Shown: piece by piece, positions 37,023-47,300 of the stretch
How positions within the stretch are numbered: position 1 is the first letter of the stretch
Layout: every line of letters begins with the position of its first letter
Source: Macrotis lagotis
Taxonomy: Eukaryota; Chordata; Mammalia; Peramelemorphia; Peramelidae
Assembly (NCBI RefSeq): GCF_037893015.1
Contig: NC_133660.1
Location: forward strand, 287,405,078-287,469,077
Direction of reading: 5' to 3'
Length of the DNA: 64,000 nt
Position numbers and translations under genes: made by a program
The notes under the pieces: model-generated
What the model was told of the DNA's origin: nothing
The model's input: only the letters and a program-made list of their open reading frames with translations
The model's database searches: none

Positions 37023-38266
37023 TTTATTTATTTTATTAAATATTTCCCAGTTGTCTTTTAATCTGGTTCTAGCCTCACTCGGGATCATCGGCATCCACTT
37101 TAATACATCCATTGTCCCAGGCACTCGATTTCTTTTCTGGGGAGCTGACAGGGTACTAGGGTGAAGCAGTCTCCTCCTAGGTGCTAGACAACAAGGTCTC
37201 CATTGGAGGCCATGGATGCCTACTGGGGTTCCCAGGGTCAGTGGCTTAGAGAGATCCCCATAGGTCTGGCTCCTACTGTGGTCTCTGCTGCCATTAACCA
37301 GTACTATATAGAGAGAATTGGGGAAGCCTTAGGAAGAAGGCAAAGTTAGCATTTTAGAGATGACAAATTATAGGATTTAAAGCTCAAAGAGATGTTCAAA
37401 GTCATTTAGTTCAATCTCCCTTTTGATGAGAAGGCCGAGGCTTAGAGACAAGTGACTCGTATATAGCATATACTATTATAGATAGTAGTAGAACCGGTAG
37501 AGACTCTGATTTGAGAACTCTTCCTTTGATACTATGGTGACAACTTGAGGACAGCTGGTCTGAGGAAGACCTCCTTAGGCAATGAGTGAGATGTTGGCAG
37601 TTCACCAGCATGTAGAGAGGGGTTCAGAAGGGCAAGAAACCCCTGAGAGAACCAACTGAAGGGTCTTGGGATAATTAAATTTGAGAAAAGAAGACTCAAT
37701 GAGCATGAAAACTCTTCAAAGTCATATGGTAGAAGGATTGTTCTGCTTAGCTCCAAAGGACAGAATGAGGAGCAATGTTGTGGAGGGGTGGGGGTAGGAG
37801 TCAGAGTGCCAAATATAGGTTTACTATCTGGAGGAACTTCAAAACAAGTTGAGCTGTTCAAAAGGGAAATTAGCTGTCTCAGGAGTAGTAAGGTTCCCCC
37901 CCCCTTGGAGATTTTCAAGTGGAAGCTTGGATGACCATCTGTTGGCAATGTCAGAAAAAGTTCTTGGTCAAATTCATGTTGAACTAGAGGGCTGCAAGGG
38001 TTCCTTCCAGATCTGGGATTCTCCTCCAACCATCCACAGAGGCACAGCTGCCTGAGGTTTGTAGATTCATCAAGGGTCAAGACATACTCACTGATATTAA
38101 TTGGTTTGAGGGTCAGGAAGTGCAGAGTGGAGACCGATTAGTTTAAGATAGTATGGTTTTATGGCTTTGGGTGATTCAGGGAGGGAAGACATGGAGGCGG
38201 GAATGGGAGGCAGGTGGAGCAGTAATCAATAGGCATCCTTCTCTTTCTCTGTCTCTGGATCTTGCT
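37023..38266 (-). other. Probable CD6 3' UTR and candidate polyadenylation signals
   Basis: Downstream of the stop there is no canonical AATAAA for about 1.2 kb; overlapping AATAAA motifs (TTTATT on plus) occur at 37023-37037 and are followed by a TGTGGTTTTC run. If used, the 3' UTR is about 1.2 kb and includes an antisense L3/CR1 3' end. An earlier non-canonical signal is possible. The end is inferred, not shown. Confidence 0.35.
37640..38030 (+). mobile_element. L3/CR1-like LINE 3' end
   Basis: Landmarks ctgcttagctccaaaggaca, gagcaatgttgtgg, tcaagtggaagcttggatga, ccatctgttggcaatg and gttgaactagagggctgc match L3/CR1 3' ends. It is antisense to CD6 and may lie within its 3' UTR. It explains the 182-codon minus-strand open frame here. 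Confidence 0.65.
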
Positions 38267-38346
38267 TCAAGAAGCTCCAATGTCATCATAATCATCACTA
38301 GATGAATCATCCTCACAACAGCCCTTGACTTCTGGGGCAGATGGTT
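38267..38346 (-). CDS. CD6: CD6 terminal coding exon with DDYDDI tail and stop
   Basis: The last coding exon gives 25 whole residues plus the stop. The acceptor is gtgttgggaag, with only a moderate pyrimidine tract, but phase agrees exactly with the upstream donor (G|AA makes Glu). It reads [14 protein letters not shown] then [12 protein letters not shown] and TGA. Human CD6 ends in DNDDYDDISAA, so the acidic tyrosine motif and the C terminus are conserved. Confidence 0.92.
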
Positions 38347-41300
38347 CTTCCCAACACAGAATATATGAAAGGCAAAAATACGTTAGATAAGACCTAAAGA
38401 ATACAACCCCTGGGGTCCTCATTGCCAATCCCCAACCACCTCTTTCCCTAGTGAATTCTTTTTAGGATGAGATCATTAATACTTTGAATTCCAAAGTTCT
38501 AGGATAACCCAAGCCCTTCCCCACATGCCACTGACAAGGACATTGGGAAGCCTCATCTTTGTACCCCAAACCCAGAAGAGCATCACAGATTTGGAACTGA
38601 GAAAGTCCTTGAGGTCCAGGGAGTCCAACTCCCTCATTTTACAGAGAAGGAAACTAAGTCCCCTCAAAGGAGAAGTGACCTTAGAAACTATTTAATCCAA
38701 TCCTCTCATTTTACAAATGAGGAAACCGAGGTTCAAAGAAATTATGTTACCTATCAACAGTCACACAGAAGAGCTGGGATCTGAATTCAGCCTTCCAAAT
38801 CCACATCCACATTTCCACTGCACTGCCTAGCCCATCAAGCCAAACTGCCCTCTCTAAAGATGAAGCCCCAAATCAGATAATCAGTAGTAGAGGGTCAACT
38901 CCAAAGCAAAGGATCTTATCTTCACATCTCTTGGAGAGAAAATCAAAAGGACCACAAGGACACAGTAGAAAAATCTCAGAAGGTGGAGTGCTGGATTTGG
39001 AGCCAGGGTAGACCTGAGTTCAAATCCTGATCAAACCTTCCTAACCATGTGACCTCAGGCAAATCACTGAACCTCTCTCAGTCTCAGTTTATCCATCTGT
39101 AAAATGATGATAGCTATAGCACCTGTTTCCTGGGCTTATTGTAAGGTTCCCATGAGATCAAATGTTGTAAGAATCAAATGTTATTAATGTTGTTAATAAG
39201 ATCCTCTGCCTCAGTCAACTAGAGGAAGGAGAAAGAATGTTGATACACATCTGTACACATCTGTACATTTCTATATTTAAATACATATAATATATTGTAT
39301 ATTATATGTATTATATTATGATACATATATTTATATATTATAATACATATAATATATTATATATTTCATGTATAATATATATCATATAATTTGTGTGTTT
39401 ATGTAATATACAAATATGCATGTCTGTGTACACACATATCTCCCTACCATCCAAACCAAATATCCCAACCTGCCTGCTTACTCCCCTTTCACCCTATATG
39501 GATTTCACTTTCTCATTCCCACTCTGTTACCTGGACACACAGAGGACTCCACAGGAGGCACCTGGGGTGAGTCGAAGTTCTCATAGCACTCCCCAGAGGA
39601 TGTACTGGAGCTGTCCGCTGCCGCCGGTCCTGTTGCCTTGACTCCAGAGTGGTCTCCTGCAAGGGAAGCAGAAACAAGGCTTTCAGACTGGGAGTTGGTC
39701 ATCGGGGCTTTAGATGCTGCTTGGCCTTAGGGGCCCAAGTTAGAATCACTGGGGGGGGGGGCAGAGATTTGGGTCCAGTAGAAGAAATAACTTGATAATG
39801 TTATGACAAGATCTCAGAGACAACTTTGTCCAGATTGTACCTTAACAAAGCCCTTTGGAAATGGTTCCACTTCTGAATGCCGGCCTCCAGTGACAGGGAG
39901 GCTCGCTGATCTCTCTTTTGGGACAGTTGTCACTATTAGGAAGTCTTTCCTTATATTAAGTGTAAAACATATCACTGCAACTTGGAAATGATTATTCCTA
40001 GTATTTCCCTCTGGAGTCGAGGAGAACCAGACTAACTTCTCTTCCATGTGGCAACTTAACTATTTAGGACTATAGAATCACAGTTTTAGATCTGGGAGGG
40101 ACCTCAGAAATCAGTTGGTCCAACCATCCTCATTTTCCACATTGAGAAACTGAGTCTCAGAGAGATACATTAACTTATAAGATCATAAATCCATATCCAC
40201 AAGGGTCCTTTATATACTTCATTTCCGGATGAGGAAGCTGACGGGCAGAGGAAGTAAAATGATTGGCTGGGGTTTCACAGATCATCAATGGAAGAGTTAG
40301 GATTTGAACTCAGTTCTTTCAGATTCCAGGGTCAGTACTCTACCCATTGCTTCACATTGCCTTTTGTGAGGACTGTTGTCCTATCCTTCCCCCAAGACTT
40401 TTCTTCTCCATACTAATAACTGCTGACCCCCAAGTGTTTCAAATCACCAACTAAGTGATATAGTGGCTAGGGTGCTGCCTCTGGAGTCTGAAATACCTGA
40501 GTTCAAATCCTGTCTCTTTGTACCTAAGCAACTGTCTGCTTCAGTTTTCTCATCTGTAAAATGGAATTAATAAAGTAATACTTGCCAGGGTATCTCATTA
40601 TTAAATATGATAATATTTATAGAGCTCTTTATCAATCTTAAAACACTATCTCCTGCTCAGTATTAGATATCATGGGGTAGTCTGATTGCTTTCCTTATAT
40701 TTGCAGGAATATAAAGTTATACTGGTCATGCTAGAGGGAACCTCATATGTCACCTAGTATAAGTCTCCTATTTCAGAGGAAGAAGCTGATGATAAGGGGA
40801 AGGGATTTCACCTAGTTCCCACAGTCTGTCAGGGGGTAGAGCAGGATTAGAATCCAGAACTCCTCCCCTTCCTTCAGTTTGGAGCTAGACTCATTGTAGT
40901 CACAGGACTCTTTGCATTCTATGAATTGCATAAGTAAAAATATTTTTATTTAGTTTAAATTTAATTTTATTTCATTTTCAGTTCCAATTCTCTCTCAACC
41001 TCCTTTCCTCCAAATATGAAAAATCAAACAAAATAAATTACTCTTAGTCATGTTCAAAAAAGAAAGAAAAGAAAAGAAAGTTTGTTTCAGTCTGACCTCT
41101 GAGGCCATCAGCTCTCTATCTGGAGGCATATAGCATGTTTCATCATGAGGTCTTTGGAATTGTGGTTCAACCAGATTTTTTTTAAAAAAATGAAACTTTT
41201 ACTGATGCCTCTCTTTTTTAAAAAAAAATCAAAGTCCTATTTTTGTCTCTCATATGTGAGCTAGATTTCTTACTCCTAGTCACCCTGTGAGCCTTCTCTT

Positions 41301-44300
41301 GCTAACATCCCACCCCTCCCCCAAAATCAGTTAAGTAAAACTAACTAGTATGATGATCAAGCACCTTCCACCCAACTTTGATAGAAGAAGGGCTCCTCCC
41401 TTGGATAAGCTTACCTAGAAGAGTGGCCCGGGACCCAGCCAGCTCCAGATTGGGAGGTTGCTCCAGGATGTTCCTTTCTGAAGAAGAATCTGGGAAACTG
41501 GATGGAGGCAGCTTTCTGATGGGACTATCATTGCAGTATCCTTCGCCAGAAGAGGTACTGGACTCACTGTTTTGCCTCATATAATTCTGAGAAGCTAGGA
41601 GTGGGGCATCTGCAATCCAAGGTTAAAGGTTTCTGAGGTTAGACTAGAGGGGGAGGTCTATTTTCCCAGAAAGGTGACCTGCAGGAGGGCTTCAAGTTAC
41701 ATCCTAGAAAAAAATTTCTTTTTGAGTCTTCTAGAATATAAAGATCATATAGTCTACTCCCCACCCCCATCACACTTCTCCGTTTTCCTCACTCCAGGAA
41801 ATAGAAAATAGAGGAGCTAACATTCAAGGTCACAGGGGTAGTAAGGAGAAGATATAGGATTTGAACAATCTGCTAAGCCTTTTATTCTCAGGGTCAAATA
41901 TGCCCAGTGCCTCCGGATTAGGGTGATTAAGTTGCTTCGCCAACCTGAACACTCTGGCTTCCTAAAAGATACTGCTTTCTCCGTTAAGATCTATATTGGA
42001 GCTTAGAGGAATGAGGGCTCTGAAGGAAGAGAGAATGCCTGAGGAAATGCTTTCCTTCCCCAGTTAGCTAAGCAAGCCAACCAAAAGGAGGTGGGGATGG
42101 GGAGGGGAAAGATGAGCCCCAATATCTGCTTCACTGCAGGAACTGTGCAGCCCAATGGACTTGCTTTCCCCCTCCTCCCCATCCTGTCATGAGCAACAGG
42201 AATGTTATGGCAGTCACAGAAGGGATGGTGGGTTTGGGAGGGCACATGGTGCCCCAGAATGATCACTGACTTTGGAGCCTGAAGCTGGGACTGAATCTTG
42301 ATTTGGTCACTTCTTATCTATATGATCGTGGCCTAGCAAGTTTCTTGATCTTTGAAGGTTTTTCTTTTTTCCCATTTATATAAAAAAAATGGTAGATCTA
42401 GATGATCTCTCAAGTCCATTCAGCTCAGACACCAGGTGATTGGGTGAAATATGGAGCCCAAAGGGAACCTGATGATGTTCCATGTAGGATCTAGCTGGGA
42501 CGTGGAAAGGGGCTGCCACCAGAGCTGGTGAATTCTTCAGTGTGCAAACATATTTTAATAGGTTTTAAATATCACTTGAAGATTTGTGAGCATTTTACAG
42601 ACATTTTCTCACTTCATCCTCACAACAACCATGGGAGATAAAGTGCTTTTATTATGTTCATTTCATAAATGAGAAAATTGAGGCATACAGAGGTTAAAGT
42701 TTAGCTACCAAAAGGCAGCAGGGTGATGCAATGGGCTGAGAGCCAGGCTTTGAGTCCAGAAAATCTGAGTTCAAATCCAGCCCTAGGCACTTACTAGCTG
42801 GACAAGTCACATAGCCTCTATCTGTCTACCTGTAAAATGGAGATAATAATAATAATAATAATACCTACCCCTCATTTTCTATATGTAGAACATTTTACTA
42901 ACTCACATATCCTTATTATGTGACTTCCTCAAGGTCACGCAACCAGGAAGTGTCTGAGGCCAAATTTGAACTCAGGTCTCCATGACTTATTTGGCTTGTC
43001 TCACAGACCCAGATGTGAATTGATAAGGCTAGAAGGGACACGAGCTGTCTCCTGAAACCGCTCTCCAAGTTACAGAGGAGGAAACTAAAATCAAGCATGG
43101 GGAAGCAATGACTCAGGCTAGCAAGCATCAGAGGCAGCATTTGAACTCATGACTCTGAAACACATACTCTGCACTTAAGGTTGGAGAGGTAGAATGATGT
43201 CATAGGTTTCTTCCAGTTCTAGAACTCTCTGGGTTCATGATTCCCAGTCAGGCTAGATTTATGCTTCTTCCAATTAGATTTTTTAAAGTAAAGTCTTGTT
43301 GAGACCTCTTGTTATTGTTATTTATGCCTCCAGTTATTTCTGATATGCTCCTCTTCCTGCCCCTCTAGTGAGTTTTCCCTTACAACAAGGAAAAACAACT
43401 AAGGAAAAGTGGGCACTGTATGTGACATTCTGCACCCATAGACCCCCACCTCCACAAAGAACTTTTCACTGAATTTGATGGAATGAAGCTCTTCCCCTAG
43501 ATAAGCTTACCAGGTAGAGTGCTCCGGGACCCAGCCAGCTCCAGGTTAGGAGGCTGCTCCAGGAGGTGGTTCCTCTGTGAAGAAAAGGCTGGGAAGTTGG
43601 ACTGAGGCAGCTTGGTGACGGGACTATTGCAGTATCCTTCGCCAGAGGAGGTACTGGACTCACTGCAGTACCTGGGATGACTTTGAGGAACTGGGACAGG
43701 GGCATCTGCAATGCAAGGTTGAGATGTGGAGGGTTAGAATTAAGGGGAAGGAGGACTTTCTTGAGTATAGGAAAAGATGACCTATAATCAGTGAATCTGT
43801 CAGCAAGCATTTGCACAAGAAAACTTCAAATTAATCTAAAAATAAATAGATAAATATACCTCTCCTACATAGAATATGGAGCTAGAAGGGATCAGAGAAA
43901 TCAATTAAACTATGTCTTTATTTTACATATGGGAAACTGAGGCAAAGAGAGGAGACCAATAATAACCCACATCTATAGAGGGTTTTCAAAAAACAAATCC
44001 ATGAAGGAGGCCCAGATAGGTGAAGCAATTTGTACAAGGTCATACAGGTTGTAAGTGGCACAGCTTCTGCCCCCAGGGACTTGTTACGAGAAGCTGCTTC
44101 TGCAGGGGCATCTCAGGGTTCACTGAGTCTCCAAGGAAGCCCTAGAGTCCACTCCTGCCCCACCTCTCTAGCCCATCTGTCCATGTTGAAAAATTTCTCT
44201 CTCACCCTCCTGCAGTGAGGGCATCTTGAACCTGTTCTGCTGGGCCATGTCCTCAGTTATTCGGTACTTCTGGGAGTCTGAAAGCAGAATCCATAATGGT

Positions 44301-47300
44301 GATAAAATAGGGGTGCCCCATCGACCCTGCCCTGGGGGAGTGGTGGAGGGCAGATGACTCTCATGGGTCTAGGACCAAATAGAGTGGAATTGGGGGGGGG
44401 ATGCTGCAGAACACACTAGGAGAGAGACTTGATTTTTGAATCCTCCTTCCCTCTGTAAACTATGAGCTGTGTGTACCTGGGCAAGTCACTTGCTCCTCTG
44501 AGTCCTTTTTTTGCATCTGAAGACCAGAACTTTAAATGTGGCAGAGAGAGAACTCCTGTTCTGTGCCTCAACACACTCTTTGCATAACCTCGTTTATAGG
44601 GGGACTAACTTCAAGCTGAATTGTGTCTATGATGACTTTGGCAAGCCCTCTATTAATGTCTGAGCCTTAGAGTAGGCTTGGGCTATGAAAAGTAGATGTG
44701 TGTGTGTGTGTGGGGGGGGATCCTCAAACAGCTAGAGTAGTCCTGAAGGAAACATATCTGGGAACAGCTTCCCCGGGGGACTTCTTGGCTTCCAGTGACC
44801 CCAACTGGAGGGAAAACAGGATGAAGAACTGAATCTACAGGCTGAGCCCTGAATGAGAATCCTCAGTCTGCCATTTACTCTCTGAGCAACCTTGGACAAG
44901 TCACTTTCCTTTCCTGGGCCTTGGTTTCCTCATCTGCAAAATGAGGGTCTCAGTGACTGCTGAGATCTTTTCCACCTCTAGATCTCTGATCTTATGAGGT
45001 GCTATTCTGTGATCCTCTGGGAAAGATCTAGAGAGCAAAGGATACAGACACCCTTGGAAGTCAGAAGAACTGACTTGGAATCCCATTTCCCATACTTAGA
45101 CCCAAGGCAAGTCATCAGGAACTTCTTTTCCTCATCCTCAAAAAGAGGGAGTTGGCCTGTGGCCTCTAAGGCGGCTCCAGCTTGTAGGCAGTATGAGGTC
45201 CCGTGTGACCCCTCTCAGAGGCCCCCTGGGGCTCACTCTTCCACAAGTGATCAGGAACCTTGTCTAGACCCCTTACCTTAAATCTTAATATCCTATTTCT
45301 TACCTCAGCCCAACTGCAGGGCCCACAGGGAGCGCATGGGGGGAGAATTTGAGAAGACAAGTAGAAGTTTTGACTGAGGCAGGTGGGAACATCGGAGAAT
45401 GCTTGCATCTTCAGCCTGGGCTCCAGGGGGCTCTGTTTCCCCCATCCACCCACCTTGCTCTTTGACTCAGTGTAGATATGTATTTCATTGACAAGGACCC
45501 ACAGACCTCTTCCCTCTCCCCTGCTAAAAAACAAGAAAGATTTCTCCCATTTCACAGACAGAACAAAGAGGCCGAATACCAAAGGTATTCTGGGAATATT
45601 CTATGAAGCAGAACTAAAACTTGATGGTGGAACCCAGGTGTCCCATCTTCTAGCCTGGCACCCTTTCAACTCAATTCAACCTCCTGGAGCCAGGGAGTTA
45701 GGCAGGAAAACACTCACTATAGAAGGTGGAGAGGGGCACTGGGGGCTGGGTGTGGAAGTCATAGCGTTCATAGTCAGAGTCAGAGTCGGAGTCGGAGTCC
45801 TTCGAGGGTTGGCTTCCCACCTGCAGAAAGGGTTTGGGGGCTGGGAAGCAAACAAGACAGTCAGGAAAGGAAGGGGGCAGGGAGACACGTCAGAAAGACT
45901 CTTCCATTCAAAGCCATCCACCATTCATCTACTGTGAGTCTGGCACAAAGTTGGATACTGGGGAGACTGAGACAAAAATTAGAAATGGAAGCCCCCAAGA
46001 AGCCTACATGTCATTGGTTAGTGGTAAGCACCTGGTGACATGGTGGGAAGGTGCTGAATTTCAACTCCAAGGACAAAGGTTCAAATCCAACCTCCATTCT
46101 TTACTATCTGTGCAATCTGATGCAGCTCACCTAACAACTGGCTTCCCCATTTATAAAATGATGGGGTGAGCTGGCTCTGAATCCTATGAGAAGAGAGTGG
46201 GAAGGCAGAAGAAGTGGGGGAGACACGCCAAAGAGGGGGCAGGTAATCATAGATCAAGAGCTTAGAAGATACCTAATATGGATGAAGGAACTAGGGGCCC
46301 TGAGAGGCCAAACAATTTGTCCCAGGACTCACAGGGAGGGACAGAGGCTGGAACTCAGGTCTTTTCCATTGTACCATGAAGAGAATAAAAGAGGAGGAAG
46401 CTAGGAAGCGGGTAGGGAGTGGGAACCAATAGGACTGGGAGTTGGGAGGGAGCTGATTGGCTGGTCTATTTTGAGTGGTAATGAAGTCACAAATTCACTA
46501 GTCAATTAGCACAGTAGTTATTTGTGTTTGAACCAAAAAAATTCCCCTTCATGCTATGAGATTAATTCTCTCTACCCTCATTTCCAATTCCTGGCTCCAG
46601 AGGGGGCTGCCATTTTGGCTTAATAGCCCAGAGAAATGCTGACCCTTCCTCAGGGATGAATTCAGCCCATCCCATCCTGAAGCTCCTGCCCACCATCTAC
46701 CTACAGCCTTCCAACCTCAAGGTGAATGGAATGCTACCTTCTTCTTTGGGGATGGTGATAGTGACCTCCTGGTTGCTCATGTTCCCTCCGTGGTTGACCG
46801 TGGATGACTGTTGATTGTGATTTTCCATAATCGGGAGTGCTGAGGTTGGGGAGACACAGAAGTAGTAGAAAGAGTTTGGGATTAAGAGTCTGAAGGCTTC
46901 ATTCCTTATAGCTATGTGACCTTGGGCAGGTCACTTTTGCCTCTTGGAGCCTCAGTTTATCCTGTTTGCTCCAGTGCTCTCCAGGGTAATCTTATACCCA
47001 TCCCAGGAGAGCATATCCTTGGGGATTGTACCTCCTTTCCATGTCTAGTATCAAGGTGGCCTGAACACTTACCATACTTTCTTTTAATCTTCAGAAAGAT
47101 GAAAATCAGAGTGATGACCGACCCCAAGAGGAGAATTCCTAAGATGATGCAAAGGATGAAGAGGACCTTCTCTTGAAGCTCATTTTGTTTTTCAACTGGC
47201 ACAAAGGATACTGGAAACAAGAGACCCCAGAAAAGAACATATAGAGTCTCTGACCTTAGAGCTGGAAGGACCCTTGGAATGTTGACTGCAAGCTAAGATG

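Larger units (their letters stand above)
1..38266. other. Intergenic DNA downstream of CD6; no gene recognised
   Basis: In human, CD5 lies downstream of CD6 in the same orientation, tens of kb away. I looked on the minus strand for CD5 SRCR domains and its cytoplasmic tyrosine segments and saw none. Open frames in this interval are short and mostly coincide with repeats. Stretches with no recognisable content include about 11470-14800, 23600-24300 and 31290-32430. Confidence 0.6.

Noticed and set aside
37532..38080. 182-codon minus-strand open frame just downstream of the CD6 stop
   Set aside because: It is the reverse complement of an L3/CR1-like 3' end with no recognised domain and probably lies in or near the 3' UTR.
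1..38266. CD5, expected downstream of CD6
   Set aside because: No CD5 SRCR domain, membrane or tail segment was recognised on the minus strand; the gene is probably beyond the left edge.
45807..45840. Alternative acceptor inside the Asp-Ser exon (ctgcag before GTGGGAAG)
   Set aside because: It would change the phase and break the frame, and would remove residues that align with human CD6.
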